Source: Sulfurovum sp. 16-42-52
GTDB lineage: Bacteria; Campylobacterota; Campylobacteria; Campylobacterales; Sulfurovaceae
DNA length: 41,745 bases
Direction of reading: 5' to 3'
NCBI GenBank assembly: GCA_002281755.1
Contig: NCHB01000011.1
Span: 1 to 41,745, forward strand
Every line of letters begins with the position of its first letter. The first letter of the stretch is position 1. Under the pieces are notes generated by a model. It ran no database searches, was not told the DNA's origin, and saw only the letters and a program-made list of their open reading frames with translations. Positions 1-10,115 of this stretch are shown here, piece by piece. A program made the translations under genes and the position numbers.

Positions 1-202
1 TCATTGACGATGACGTGCAAATTTTGGTAATGTGTTGCAGAAAGTAATTACAAGGTAATTGAGTACAGTAATAATTAAATCTAATTTTACCCTTATTGTG
101 TTTGGTTGTGTGTTTTGCTTGATCGGAAATAGTAAATACTTGGAAATACATACCAGACCCAATACAATTGATTTATTTATTTATTATGGTGAAAAGAACT
201 CC

Positions 203-769
203 TCATAAACTGTAAAAAGATGTGGGTGTGAATTCAAGGTGAATTAAATATAACCGTACAGTAATCGCACACTCTTTTTCAAATTTTTTTCTTTTGATGT
301 AAGAGAGTTTTTCGATGAAAACTTTGCCATCAAGATGATCTATCTCGTGCTGTATAGCGATGGCTAAAAAGTCATCATCTTCTATAGTATGGTGTTTTCC
401 GTCTCTGTCATAGTACGTTACCTTGACATGTTTGGCACGCTCAACTTCTTCATAGATGCCGGGCACAGAAAGACAGCCTTCTTGAAACACTTCACTGCCG
501 TCCTTTTCAAGGATGACGGGGTTAATCATCTCCAAAGTGTTGTCTTTGGGCTGATCGTGTTCACCATCAGCCCCTTCAAGCGGAATGTTGATAATCAAAG
601 CCCGCACATCAACACCGACCTGAATCGCCGCAAGACCTACCCCGTTACGCGCACGCATCGTGTCATACATATCATCCAGCAGATCATGCAATGCACCATC
701 AAAAGAGACAACTTCTCTGGAGATAAGTTTCAGTCTTTTGTCCGGGTAAACAACGATTTCTCTGACCAT
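203..769 (-). CDS. def: Peptide deformylase
   Basis: Removes the N-terminal formyl group from nascent proteins in the cytoplasm. All three metal-site motifs are visible: GVGLAAIQ at residues 43-50, EGCLS at 97-101 (Cys99 ligand) and QHEIDH at 140-145 (His141 and His145 ligands, Glu142 catalytic). The 188-aa length is slightly long for the family. The last ~20 residues after the KKFEKE helix are hydrophobic and do not look like the usual charged deformylase tail, so the 3' end may have diverged. The ATG lies only 8 nt after the clpP stop codon, and the AGG of its weak ribosome site overlaps that stop, which implies translational coupling. It is the last gene of a tig-clpP-def run, a sensible grouping because all three act on nascent or misfolded chains. 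The family call is certain; only the C-terminus is unusual. Confidence 0.96.
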   Translation of the reverse strand: MVREIVVYPDKRLKLISREVVSFDGALHDLLDDMYDTMRARNGVGLAAIQVGVDVRALIINIPLEGADGEHDQPKDNTLEMINPVILEKDGSEVFQEGCLSVPGIYEEVERAKHVKVTYYDRDGKHHTIEDDDFLAIAIQHEIDHLDGKVFIEKLSYIKRKKFEKECAITVRLYLIHLEFTPTSFYSL

Positions 770-777
770 AAAAAAAC

Positions 778-1365
778 CTAGTTCAGACTCTTGGTGAGCA
801 CTTTGTCTATGAGTCCGTATTTCATCGCTTCGGCTGAAGACATAAAGTTATCCCGCTCAGTGTCTTTTTCGATTTGCTTGGCTGTTTTGCCTGTTTTTTC
901 TGCCAAAATGACATTGAGTGTGTCTTTCAGTCTTTGTATCTCTTGTGCCTGTATCTGGATGTCTGTAGACTGTCCCTGTGCACCGCCTGAGGGCTGGTGA
1001 ATCATAATGCGTGCATTAGGCAAGGCATATCTTTTGCCTTTTGTGCCTGAAGCAAGCAAAAATGCACCCATAGAAGCTGCCTGACCGATGCAAATCGTCA
1101 CAATATCAGGTTTGATGTAATTCATCGTGTCAAACATCGAAAGTCCCGAAGTAATCACACCACCGGGGGAGTTGATATAAAAGTAAATGTCTTTATCAGG
1201 GTCTTGTGCTTCAAGGAAGAGTAACTGTGCCACAATGGAAGAAGCCACTTGGTCATTGACCTCTCCGCTTAGCATAATAATACGGTCTTTTAAAAGACGT
1301 GAATAGATATCGTATGATCTCTCTCCTCGTCCTGTTTGCTCTACAACATATGGAATATAACTCAT
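778..1365 (-). CDS. clpP: ATP-dependent Clp protease proteolytic subunit
   Basis: Serine peptidase that forms the tetradecameric chamber used by ClpX or ClpA-type unfoldases. The catalytic triad matches the standard numbering: Ser98 in GQAASMGAF, His123 in MIHQPSGG, and Asp172 in RDNFM. The oxyanion-hole segment SPGG is at residues 66-69. The length, 195 aa, is normal. No unfoldase gene lies next to it in the window. It sits between tig and def on the same strand, about 58 nt after tig and 8 nt before def, so the three are probably co-transcribed. The start ATG is preceded by AAAGGGTTCAG, a usable ribosome site. Confidence 0.97.
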   Translation of the reverse strand: MSYIPYVVEQTGRGERSYDIYSRLLKDRIIMLSGEVNDQVASSIVAQLLFLEAQDPDKDIYFYINSPGGVITSGLSMFDTMNYIKPDIVTICIGQAASMGAFLLASGTKGKRYALPNARIMIHQPSGGAQGQSTDIQIQAQEIQRLKDTLNVILAEKTGKTAKQIEKDTERDNFMSSAEAMKYGLIDKVLTKSLN

Positions 1366-1423
1366 CTGAACCCTTTGTTTAATTGTTAGTAAAATAGATT
1401 ATCATATCAACTTGAATATAGAC

Positions 1424-2716
1424 TTATGCATCAAGTCCTAACATTTTGCCAAAAAGTTTGTCTTCGATCATTCCCATTTTCACCGCAGGTAAAAGGTTGT
1501 TGTCTTGGTAGTATTTGATGACTTGCTGTGGGTCTTGTCCGCTCATCATTGCTTCGTAGTAAATCGCTTGTGAAACTTCTTGATCACTCACGCTTACTTC
1601 TTCTTTTTTTGCCAAAGCATCCACGATAAATGTTGCTTTGACTGAAGCGATAGCATCGGCTCTTACTTCAGCACGGAGTGCGTCGATTTTTTCAGCGTTG
1701 TCTTTGTATGTGGCAAGCTCATCTTCACTCATCTCTCTGGCTCTTGCATTGATCTTCGCATCAATCTCTTGCTCAACGATGTTGTTTGGCAAGGCAAAAT
1801 CAAATTTTTCCACCAAAGCTTCAACGAGTTTTGGCTTCAGGTCTTCATTGTAGATTTTTGAGAGTTCTGCGGATTCGATTTGTGTTTTCACTCTCTCTTT
1901 GAGCATCTCAAGTGTTGCATTCTCTACCCCTTGAAGCAGTTTTTTTGCCAAGTCATCATTGAGTTCGGCTGGAACCTGCTCTTGTATCTCATGTAGAGTC
2001 ACTTTAAACTCTGCGGCTTTACCTGCAAGGTCTTTTGAAGCGTATTGCTCTGGGAAAGTCACAGTGATGGTTTTTTCCTCTTCATACTTCATCCCGATAA
2101 GCTGCTCCTCAAAGCCGGGGATAAACTGTCCTGAACCGATTTTAAGATTGAACTTTTCTGCTTTACCGCCTACAAATGCCACACCGTCAACAAACCCTTC
2201 AAAATCAATCACTGTCATATCGCCGTCTTTTACGGCACGTTTTCTTTTGATTTTCTCATACGGCGACTGCTGTGCTGCTATTTCGGTCAGTCTTTCTTCT
2301 ATAGCTTTTTCAGAAGCCACAGGTTTTTTAAACTTTGGCAACACATCCATATGCCCCTCTGTTGCGATGACCGGTCTGGTAGAAACTTCTACTTCTACTT
2401 CAATACCCGTCTCTTTTTTGTCGTATTTTTTGGAAGAAGGCTGTCCCAAAATATCAGTAGCTGCGATCCCTGCTTCTTTAATCCCTGCATCGATCAGTTC
2501 TTTGAGCGCTTCACCCTCAGCATCCTGGGCCAGTCTGTCACCGTGGAGTTTTTTGACTACATGTGCAGGCACTTTGCCTTTTCTAAATCCGTCAACTTTG
2601 ATCTCTTTACCTGCTTTGGCTGCCATCTTGTTGATTGTTGCCTCAAGGCTACTGTTGTCTATCGTACCGCTTACAAGTACGTTTGCATCATCGATTTTAT
2701 TTACTGTAACTTTCAC
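1424..2716 (-). CDS. tig: Trigger factor (ribosome-associated chaperone and prolyl isomerase)
   Basis: Chaperone that binds the ribosome exit tunnel and shields nascent chains. The N-terminal ribosome-docking signature GFRKGKVP is at residues 43-50. The FKBP-type prolyl isomerase module follows at roughly 155-245, with a recognisable VIDFEGFVDG strand and the GSGQFIPGFEEQLIG segment. The rest is the helical C-terminal chaperone domain. The length, 430 aa, is typical. A clear ribosome site (AAAGGATTGTA) precedes the ATG. It is the first gene of the tig-clpP-def cluster, a common arrangement in which chaperone, protease and deformylase are made together. Confidence 0.97.
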   Translation of the reverse strand: MKVTVNKIDDANVLVSGTIDNSSLEATINKMAAKAGKEIKVDGFRKGKVPAHVVKKLHGDRLAQDAEGEALKELIDAGIKEAGIAATDILGQPSSKKYDKKETGIEVEVEVSTRPVIATEGHMDVLPKFKKPVASEKAIEERLTEIAAQQSPYEKIKRKRAVKDGDMTVIDFEGFVDGVAFVGGKAEKFNLKIGSGQFIPGFEEQLIGMKYEEEKTITVTFPEQYASKDLAGKAAEFKVTLHEIQEQVPAELNDDLAKKLLQGVENATLEMLKERVKTQIESAELSKIYNEDLKPKLVEALVEKFDFALPNNIVEQEIDAKINARAREMSEDELATYKDNAEKIDALRAEVRADAIASVKATFIVDALAKKEEVSVSDQEVSQAIYYEAMMSGQDPQQVIKYYQDNNLLPAVKMGMIEDKLFGKMLGLDA

Positions 2717-2810
2717 TACAATCCTTTAAGTATAAGTGCGTGATTTTAGCTAAATAATGTTGAAATTCGACTAAGTGTTAAAAAGGGGGAGGTTTTAAGG
2801 CAGGAGATGT

Positions 2811-2836
2811 GGCTGCCTGATGCTCTCAGGTCAGCC
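2811..2836. repeat. Inverted repeat between the DUF302-like gene and tig
   Basis: GGCTGCCTGA and TCAGGTCAGCC form a stem of ten pairs with one bulged T around a TGCTC loop. It lies just beyond the stop of the minus-strand gene ending at 2851 and could protect or end that transcript. No T-run follows on the minus strand, so it is not a canonical intrinsic terminator. Confidence 0.45.
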
Positions 2837-2850
2837 AAAGAAAAACGAAC

Positions 2851-3657
2851 TTATTTGTATGCTCTTTTGATATCTTTTTCAATCTCACCAGGTGCTGAAG
2901 AGATTTTCATAAAATCACCCATGGTTAAAAGAGGCAAAGAAACCGCCAAATAATATTTAGGGTCAAGCATCACTGCTTTACCATTTGTAATCATACTTCT
3001 GTATGGCAAAATTTGCGCATTATTTGCAGCGTCAATTTTAAGAAGAAATTTATTGGTTCTGCCGATAAGGTTGTGTCCGACGAGTGTTGAACCGTTTGGT
3101 AGTTTAAGCGTATACGCTACATATTTTTTGTCAAGTTTTGACACATCTGCAGCATCTGAAACCCCAATCGTATCGCCTACATGTGCCATTCCCATCATAA
3201 ATTGGTATTTTGGCAATTTTGCTGCTGCAAACTCATCTTTAACTGTACTTAGGTCGCCTAAAGCCGCTTGAAATGCCTTTAGCGTAGTTGCAAAGTTACC
3301 ATATTTAGCTGTACTTCCCAAATATGCTGTACCAAAATACAATGGGCTTTGGATACGCACTTCTTTATCGTTGACCAGGACGTTGAGTGTGGCTAGCCAG
3401 CTGTTGGTACTGGTCAACTCTTTATTGGTTACCGTGATCACTGTTGCGCCTTTGATTGGAGCAGTAACTGCCAAAACGGTGAAACCATTTGCCTTTAGGG
3501 CTGATTTTACCTTGTCCGCACTTTGTGCTTTGGCTGTATAATAGGTGCTCAAAACTTGTGGTACAGGTGCACCGATATCAAGTTTTGTTCCCTCTGCACT
3601 TGCATAAATACTTAGTGCTGCGAGTAACAATGCCCATGTGATTTTAGTGATTTTCAT
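2851..3657 (-). CDS. Secreted DUF302-like protein of unknown function
   Basis: A 268-aa protein with a clear signal peptide (basic start, hydrophobic stretch, likely cleavage after ASA near residue 22), so it is probably periplasmic. The mature part resembles a diverged DUF302-type fold: an early segment about shifting a hydrophobic strand ('VKSALKANGFTVLAV'), a central paired-strand region, and a C-terminal region again hydrophobic. No catalytic motif or metal-binding cysteine is recognised. It lies 24 nt downstream of another secreted gene with similar architecture on the same strand, so the two are probably an operon and may act together at the envelope. The DUF302 relation is a resemblance by eye and should be treated as tentative; the secreted location is well supported. 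Confidence 0.7.
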   Translation of the reverse strand: MKITKITWALLLAALSIYASAEGTKLDIGAPVPQVLSTYYTAKAQSADKVKSALKANGFTVLAVTAPIKGATVITVTNKELTSTNSWLATLNVLVNDKEVRIQSPLYFGTAYLGSTAKYGNFATTLKAFQAALGDLSTVKDEFAAAKLPKYQFMMGMAHVGDTIGVSDAADVSKLDKKYVAYTLKLPNGSTLVGHNLIGRTNKFLLKIDAANNAQILPYRSMITNGKAVMLDPKYYLAVSLPLLTMGDFMKISSAPGEIEKDIKRAYK

Positions 3658-3681
3658 TCTTTTCCTTTTTTGTTTTTTAAA

Positions 3682-4680
3682 TTAGTCTTTACTTAAAGAG
3701 ACAACTTCAAAGCCCATCTCTTTCAATGTTTCTACCACTTCCGCATCAATCGCTCTCATATACTCAATACGCTTAGGATCATCAAAATTCAATCCATTAA
3801 TCCAGTTGTTGACACTTGCATACCCGACATGCAACTCATTCGTTCCTTTAGGAATGTAGAAGTAAACCGAACAAGGCGCAAACATACCGGCTTCAGGTAC
3901 ACCTCTGTTGAAGATAGAGTTGGAAAATTCAAAATGACACAACAAAGAGACCCAATACGCATCATATTTATCAAATGCCAAGTCCATATCAGCGTACTCA
4001 AATTTGAAATCAATAAACCCTGCAATGATGAAGTTATGTTTAGAGAATCGTCCATCATGCTCCATGACAAAATCTTCAACAAACGTTTCCAAATCTTCCG
4101 GCTTTTCAAATTTTTTCACCAATTTGTTTAAACCCATTTGTGGAAACGGTTTCGTGTGTTCATATTTGTGTGACATCGTAGGCTTCATCTCTTTAAGCAT
4201 AAGACCATCAAAAGAGGTCGTCATATCGGTAAATGCTTTGCGTGCATCAGCATCTTTCTCGCCGATAATATCGAGCATCGCTTCAGGTGCCAAATGTCCG
4301 TACCATGTGTTGTTATCGTCTGCTGCATCAAGTTTTTTGTACGCAAAAAAGTTATAAGGCGCAAACGCACCAAAGTCTGGGTTTTTCAATAAAAGCGGTC
4401 TCAGTGCTTCTTTATTGACTAGCCCGAAAAAAGAGATAGACTCAAGTGTCTTCTCTTTAAATTTGTTGTAATAATGTACTTGGATATCTTTGTTGGCCGC
4501 CACAGTAGAGTACCCAACGGTCTCTATCTTGCTGATAAGTGTATCAATTTGTGGCATGGCATTGCCTGTCGATCCGTGAAGCTCTGCTGTTAATGAACTT
4601 GTTGTTGCAGTGGACTGCACTTCCGCATGTGAGATGCCCATTGTCAACAACGTTGTCAACAGTATTGTGTGTAACTTCAT
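3682..4680 (-). CDS. Secreted protein with two DUF302-like modules
   Basis: A 332-aa protein with a signal peptide (cleavage probably after SHA near residue 19). It seems to hold two DUF302-like parts. The first, around residues 45-150, has a 'GYSTVAANKDIQVHYY' start and an 'NPDFGAFAPYNFFAYKK' strand. The second ends with 'CSVYFYIPKGTNELHVGYAS'. DUF302 proteins in this group are often periplasmic and lack a known biochemical role. A strong ribosome site (AAGGAGG) precedes the ATG. It is the first gene of a two-gene unit with the 268-aa secreted protein. Two TGATAAT words lie in the upstream gap (4715 and 4763); these resemble half of a Fur site, but this is weak. Function unknown. Confidence 0.72.
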   Translation of the reverse strand: MKLHTILLTTLLTMGISHAEVQSTATTSSLTAELHGSTGNAMPQIDTLISKIETVGYSTVAANKDIQVHYYNKFKEKTLESISFFGLVNKEALRPLLLKNPDFGAFAPYNFFAYKKLDAADDNNTWYGHLAPEAMLDIIGEKDADARKAFTDMTTSFDGLMLKEMKPTMSHKYEHTKPFPQMGLNKLVKKFEKPEDLETFVEDFVMEHDGRFSKHNFIIAGFIDFKFEYADMDLAFDKYDAYWVSLLCHFEFSNSIFNRGVPEAGMFAPCSVYFYIPKGTNELHVGYASVNNWINGLNFDDPKRIEYMRAIDAEVVETLKEMGFEVVSLSKD

Positions 4681-4873
4681 TTGTTTTCCTCCTTATTTTA
4701 ATAAAAACACTCAATGATAATCTAAGTTGCTTTAAGTTGGGTTGAACCTAAATTATATCCATTGATAATTGACTTCTATTTTATAGTATAAAAATTTATT
4801 TAAACTATAAGTCTTGATTATGTTATTCAAATGTGCGCCAGGCAATACCGCCAAACATCTGGTACAATACCGC

Positions 4874-5809
4874 ATGGATACAAAAGCCCCACTTTCTCTT
4901 TTAGACTGGTACAAAAAAAATGGCAGGCACGAACTTCCGTGGAGAAACACACAAGATGCCTACCACATCTACCTCTCTGAGGTAATGTTGCAACAAACGC
5001 AAGTTAAAACGGTTCTTGAGCGCTTCTATTTTCCGTTTTTAAAGCGGTTTCCGAGCTTAAAAGCTTTAGGTGAAGCGCCGTTGGATGATGTGCTGAAGAT
5101 GTGGGAAGGATTGGGTTATTACACGCGGGCAAAAAACCTTCATAAAACCGCTACTTTAATCTCGGAACTTCCTAGCAACATTGACACGCTCATGACACTT
5201 CCTGGTATCGGTAAAAATACAGCACATGCCATCGCTGCATTTGCATTTCATCAGAGCGTACCCGTGATGGAAGCCAATGTCAAACGCATACTCTGCCGTA
5301 TTTTTGCGCTGCAAAACCCTTCACCCAAAGAGCTGTGGGATAAAGCCTATGAGTTACTCGATACCGCTCATCCCTTTGAGTACAATCAAGCCATGATGGA
5401 TATTGGTTCAGGTATCTGTCTGCCCAAAAACCCAAAATGTTTGCTCTGTCCTTTGTCAACTATCTGCACAGGAAAAGATGCGCCCGAACGCTATCCGCAA
5501 AAACAGAAAAAAACCGTACCTACCCGTGAACAGTTCATCATGGTCTACCGCTACAATGACAAACTTTCACTCACACAGAGAAAAGGGAAGTTCCTGCATG
5601 GTTTGTGGGGATTTGAAAGCGTGGACGATCCTCTTTGTGCCGCTGAGTACTTAGGGGAAGTCACCCATGCCTATACCCATTTTAAACTGATATGCAAGGT
5701 CTATGTTTATGATGAACCCAGCAAAGAACAAATGCACTACTTCAGCCTTTCTGACATCCGAAATCTTGCTATTTCCAAAGTGGATGAGAAGATTTTAACA
5801 CTGCTTTAA
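4874..5809 (+). CDS. mutY: A/G-specific adenine DNA glycosylase
   Basis: Removes adenine mispaired with 8-oxoguanine. From the ATG at 4874 the protein is 311 aa. It shows the helix-hairpin-helix TLPGIGKNT at 108-116, catalytic Glu36 in SEVMLQQTQV, and a [4Fe-4S] cluster C-x6-C-x2-C-x5-C at Cys182, 189, 192 and 198. A C-terminal Nudix-like recognition domain ends the protein (GKFLHGLWGF and HAYTHFKL). The reading frame extends upstream to TTG 4814 and ATG 4820, but the added residues do not resemble MutY, and the family begins near 'LLDWYKKNGRHELPWR', so 4874 is preferred even though no good ribosome site precedes it. Oddity: the second catalytic position, Asp in LDGNVKR of E. coli (Asp138), reads Glu133 here (VMEANVKR). 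Confidence 0.95.
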   Translation: MDTKAPLSLLDWYKKNGRHELPWRNTQDAYHIYLSEVMLQQTQVKTVLERFYFPFLKRFPSLKALGEAPLDDVLKMWEGLGYYTRAKNLHKTATLISELPSNIDTLMTLPGIGKNTAHAIAAFAFHQSVPVMEANVKRILCRIFALQNPSPKELWDKAYELLDTAHPFEYNQAMMDIGSGICLPKNPKCLLCPLSTICTGKDAPERYPQKQKKTVPTREQFIMVYRYNDKLSLTQRKGKFLHGLWGFESVDDPLCAAEYLGEVTHAYTHFKLICKVYVYDEPSKEQMHYFSLSDIRNLAISKVDEKILTLL

Positions 5810-5815
5810 AGTTTA

Positions 5816-5862
5816 CTCGCTATTATTATGCGACTGCGACTTAGTTGCAGAATAATAGCGAG
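5816..5862. repeat. Large inverted repeat between mutY and the TonB receptor
   Basis: Perfect 12-bp arms CTCGCTATTATT (5816-5827) and AATAATAGCGAG (5851-5862) enclose a second inverted repeat, CTGCGAC-TTA-GTTGCAG (5834-5850). It begins 7 nt after the mutY stop and ends 8 nt before the receptor start. No T-run follows on the plus strand. It could be a bidirectional RNA hairpin or a double operator controlling the receptor. Confidence 0.7.
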
Positions 5863-5870
5863 ATTCCATC

Positions 5871-7976
5871 ATGACAAAACTTCAAACACTTTCAACCGCT
5901 TTGCTGATTGGCACTTCTGGCTACGCCGAAGAGACGATGAGCACGTATTCTCTTGAAGAGATTACGGTATCTGCTTCCGTTAAGGACAACCTCACACAAC
6001 AGGAGCTTCCATTTCAGATAGATAAAATCACGCCCGAACTAGCCGGTACAGGTTCACTGGGAAAAGCACTGTCCGAGCTTGCCGGTGTCAACACCATCTC
6101 TACGGGTTCACAAGCAGGCAATGTTGTCATCCGTGGTCTCAGTGGAGAGCGTATTAAGGTTCTCTCCAACGACATGGTACAGGATTTTCAAGGTTATGGC
6201 AATCGTCACATCCCCAATGTAGATCCTTCTTTGAGTGAAGGGATTGAAGTCATCAGGGGTGCAGCGGGTGTGCTCTATGGCTCAAATGCTATGGGAGGGG
6301 TTGTCAATCTACTCTCACCGACATTCCTTACTCCACAAGAAGATGAAGAAGCCTTCGAAGGAGAACTTGGATACACCTACCACACGAACAACAACGAAAA
6401 TGACCTTGTTCTCAAAACCAAAACAGCTTACGGCAAATGGGGTGTCAACATCGCCGCGTCCAAAAAAAAGGCTGACAACTTTACAACAGGCAAAAGTGAC
6501 ACATGGGAAAAAGCAGAAAACAACGATTTGCCTCTGTTTGCGGGAGAACTTCCCTTTACGAATTTTGACACGGAATCAGTAAAAGCTGCGCTTGGATACA
6601 GTGGTGAAGAGACCAAAGTTTCACTCGAGCATACCTACTGGAATGCTTTGCAAAACTATCTGGGACATACACCTGCGCCTAGCTTCAGTGCTTTGCCTAC
6701 AGGACAAGATCTTAGCAACAATGAAACAGTATTGAGTCTGGTGCAAAACATTGGTGCAGAGTGGCAAGTGAGTGCAAAAGCGGCACATCTTGAAAATGAC
6801 CGTAAAGCCTTAACCGGTGGCACGTATGAAGCCATACCTACCAACACCGCATCAGCAGGGTATGTGCATCTCAATACCCAAAGAGACAGCACACGCATCA
6901 CACTCAAACACCCCTATGTGTTTGGGTTTGTAGGTGAGGTAGGATTTGACGGATACAATAAAGATCAGAATCTGCTTGCGGGTAAACTGGCTCCCAGTGC
7001 CATAGAAAAAGGTAGAGGCATCTTTCTTTTTGAGGAAGGTGAGTTTGACAAATGGGTTGTGCAGGCAGGTCTTCGGTATGACCAGCAAGAGATTGATGCA
7101 CCACTAGATGGCACAAACAGCTATTTTGTCTCGCAGGGTATCTTTGATGACTCAAACAATCAAAGAGACTTTTCTGCGTTAAGCGGTTCCATAGGTGCCA
7201 GTTATTCGCTAAGTGAACACTACACGCTAGCGAGTAATCTCAGTCAAGGGTTTAGAGCGCCAAGTATTTTCGAGCTTTACGCAGGAGGTATCCACGGAGG
7301 GGTACAGGCATTTCAACTGGGCAATCCCAATCTCAATGAAGAGACCAACACAGGTATTGACCTCTCGCTTCGCTATGTAAATGAAACGGCAAAATCAAAC
7401 CTGACTGCTTACTATAATAGCATTGATGACTATATCTATATAGAAAATACCGGCAATATGGTTGGTGGTCTTGTAGAGATGAAACATGCACAGACCGATG
7501 CCAGACTCTATGGCATTGAGTGGGAAGGTGCCTATGTACTGCAGGAGGACACGACGCTTAGAGCAAATGCAGAGCTGCTATGGGGTCGTGATACTAAAAA
7601 TGATACCAGACTGACCTATATGCCTCCTAAGAATTTCTCTCTGGGTGTAACGCAAGGTCTTGGCAATACCGATTGGTTTAAAGACAATACCCTCACAGTG
7701 GATATGCCTTATTTTCACAAACAAAGTGTGGCATCGCGCTATGAACAGTTTGCACAGTACAACTATACTCCCTTTGGTTCAGCAGATACCTCCTCGTATG
7801 TTTTGTTTGACATGGGAGTTCACTCCACTGTAACGGTGTTTAAAAAAAAGCTTAAAGTAGAGATTCAGGCTACCAATCTTCTTGACAGAGCATACCGAGC
7901 CTATCTTGATACCTACAAAGGTTATGCCCTTTCGCAAGGCAGGGACATCAGTTTTTCTGTTACAATGCCTTTTTAA
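5871..7976 (+). CDS. TonB-dependent outer-membrane receptor
   Basis: Energy-coupled outer-membrane importer, 701 aa. A short signal peptide (cleavage probably after GYA near residue 19) is followed by a TonB-box-like segment EEITVSAS around residue 30. The plug domain spans about 40-155, with the conserved [16 protein letters not shown] and [22 protein letters not shown] segments. The rest is a 22-strand-type barrel with the familiar '[17 protein letters not shown]' strand and a terminal Phe. The substrate cannot be read from sequence; iron chelates, copper or another metal complex are all possible, and the plug segment with HIPNVDP has a metal-receptor feel but no proof. No TonB/ExbBD or ABC importer lies adjacent. 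The start codon has only a weak GCGAG ribosome site, and the large inverted repeat just upstream could mask it. Confidence 0.93.
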   Translation: MTKLQTLSTALLIGTSGYAEETMSTYSLEEITVSASVKDNLTQQELPFQIDKITPELAGTGSLGKALSELAGVNTISTGSQAGNVVIRGLSGERIKVLSNDMVQDFQGYGNRHIPNVDPSLSEGIEVIRGAAGVLYGSNAMGGVVNLLSPTFLTPQEDEEAFEGELGYTYHTNNNENDLVLKTKTAYGKWGVNIAASKKKADNFTTGKSDTWEKAENNDLPLFAGELPFTNFDTESVKAALGYSGEETKVSLEHTYWNALQNYLGHTPAPSFSALPTGQDLSNNETVLSLVQNIGAEWQVSAKAAHLENDRKALTGGTYEAIPTNTASAGYVHLNTQRDSTRITLKHPYVFGFVGEVGFDGYNKDQNLLAGKLAPSAIEKGRGIFLFEEGEFDKWVVQAGLRYDQQEIDAPLDGTNSYFVSQGIFDDSNNQRDFSALSGSIGASYSLSEHYTLASNLSQGFRAPSIFELYAGGIHGGVQAFQLGNPNLNEETNTGIDLSLRYVNETAKSNLTAYYNSIDDYIYIENTGNMVGGLVEMKHAQTDARLYGIEWEGAYVLQEDTTLRANAELLWGRDTKNDTRLTYMPPKNFSLGVTQGLGNTDWFKDNTLTVDMPYFHKQSVASRYEQFAQYNYTPFGSADTSSYVLFDMGVHSTVTVFKKKLKVEIQATNLLDRAYRAYLDTYKGYALSQGRDISFSVTMPF

Positions 7977-8038
7977 GTTGTTGGGGTCAAAAAGAAATTT
8001 TAGATACAATATTTCCAAATAATCTACTAGGCAAAGCG

Positions 8039-8617
8039 ATGAACAAAGAAGCAGAATTTGAAGAAGCCGTAACAAAAGTCCTTGAACTTTTAGGAGAAGA
8101 TCCCACGCGTGAAGGCTTGCTTAAAACCCCCAATCGCGTAGCAAAAGCACTCAAGTTTCTCACAGAAGGCTATGCACAAGACCCCAAAGAGATTTTGGGA
8201 GAGGCGCTTTTTAGTACTAGCAATGATGAGATGGTTCTCGTGCGTGACATCGAGTTTTACTCTATGTGTGAACATCATATGTTGCCCATCATCGGGCGTG
8301 TGCATGTGGCGTACATCCCCAATGGAAAAGTGGTGGGACTTTCTAAGATTCCCCGCATCGTCAATGTTTTTGCCAGACGCTTGCAGATACAAGAGCAGAT
8401 GACAGAACAGATAGCTGATGCTATTTTGGAGTCCATCAAACCCAAAGGCGTAGCAGTCGTGGTGCATGCACGTCATATGTGTATGGAGATGCGAGGGGTG
8501 CAAAAAGTAAACTCCACGACTGTCAGTTCGGCACTCAGAGGACTATTTAAAAGCGATGAACGCACCCGAAATGAATTTTACAACCTCATCAACACCCCTG
8601 CTCCTTCACATTTTTAG
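8039..8617 (+). CDS. folE: GTP cyclohydrolase I
   Basis: Converts GTP to 7,8-dihydroneopterin triphosphate, the entry step to folate and also to queuosine-type pathways. The zinc ligands are in place: Cys77 and His80 in MCEHHMLP and Cys148 in [10 protein letters not shown]. The central '[34 protein letters not shown]' region is fully typical, split here only for description. The length, 192 aa, is normal for the short bacterial type. The ATG follows a TAGG ribosome site by 7 nt. It follows the receptor gene by 62 nt on the same strand and ends at a clear terminator at 8619-8649. No other folate gene is close by. Confidence 0.97.
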   Translation: MNKEAEFEEAVTKVLELLGEDPTREGLLKTPNRVAKALKFLTEGYAQDPKEILGEALFSTSNDEMVLVRDIEFYSMCEHHMLPIIGRVHVAYIPNGKVVGLSKIPRIVNVFARRLQIQEQMTEQIADAILESIKPKGVAVVVHARHMCMEMRGVQKVNSTTVSSALRGLFKSDERTRNEFYNLINTPAPSHF

Positions 8618-8618
8618 T

Positions 8619-8649
8619 CGATACAAAACGCTTTTTTGTATCGGTTTTT
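8619..8649 (+). terminator. Intrinsic terminator after folE
   Basis: CGATACAAAA and TTTTGTATCG form a perfect 10-bp stem with a CGCTT loop, followed by GTTTTT. It starts two bases after the folE stop codon. Confidence 0.82.
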
Positions 8650-8693
8650 CCATCTCCTCACTTCACGTCAAGGGCATTTAACCCAAATCGGAG

Positions 8694-8699
8694 TATAAT
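8694..8699 (+). promoter_or_regulatory. -10 box of the nifS promoter
   Basis: TATAAT in the context GGAGTATAATTG, about 117 bp before nifS and just after the folE terminator. No clear -35 is seen, as is usual for sigma-70 promoters in this group. The leader that follows is long. Confidence 0.6.
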
Positions 8700-8731
8700 T
8701 GTCCTCTTTAGCCTTGTATTTTATGTTAGTT

Positions 8732-8783
8732 TAAGACTAAGAGCGTAAGATGCAAAAAATTAAATAGGATAAAAATAGTCTTA
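8732..8783. repeat. Inverted repeat in the nifS leader
   Basis: TAAGACTA (8732-8739) and TAGTCTTA (8776-8783) are perfect 8-bp inverted copies separated by 36 bp. In RNA they would form a stem shortly before the nifS ribosome site (AAAGGA). A regulatory role, for instance iron or Fe-S control of nifS-nifU, is only a guess. Confidence 0.4.
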
Positions 8784-8788
8784 TTTAA

Positions 8789-10018
<1,230 letters not shown>

Positions 10019-10068
10019 GTTCTAAATCACCAAACCGAAGGTGAAGCTTTAGTGAGATGAATGAAAAT

Positions 10069-10086
10069 GGGGCTTTGCTCCTTTTT
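10069..10086 (+). terminator. Weak hairpin with T-run between nifS and nifU
   Basis: GGGGC-TTT-GCTCC followed by five Ts, in the 97-bp gap between the two genes. The stem is only five pairs, so it would at most reduce read-through and could set the nifS:nifU ratio. Confidence 0.35.
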
Positions 10087-10115
10087 CAGAAGAAATTATA
10101 ATAAAGGAAGATAAA

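Noticed and set aside
1-202. Possible gene at the window start
   Set aside because: No reading frame with a recognisable product and no clear signal was found in this stretch.
4715-4769. Two TGATAAT words as a Fur box
   Set aside because: They are 48 bp apart and lack the paired inverted half-site, so chance in AT-rich DNA is likely.
4814-4873. Upstream TTG/ATG starts of mutY
   Set aside because: The added residues do not resemble MutY, and the family starts close to the ATG at 4874.
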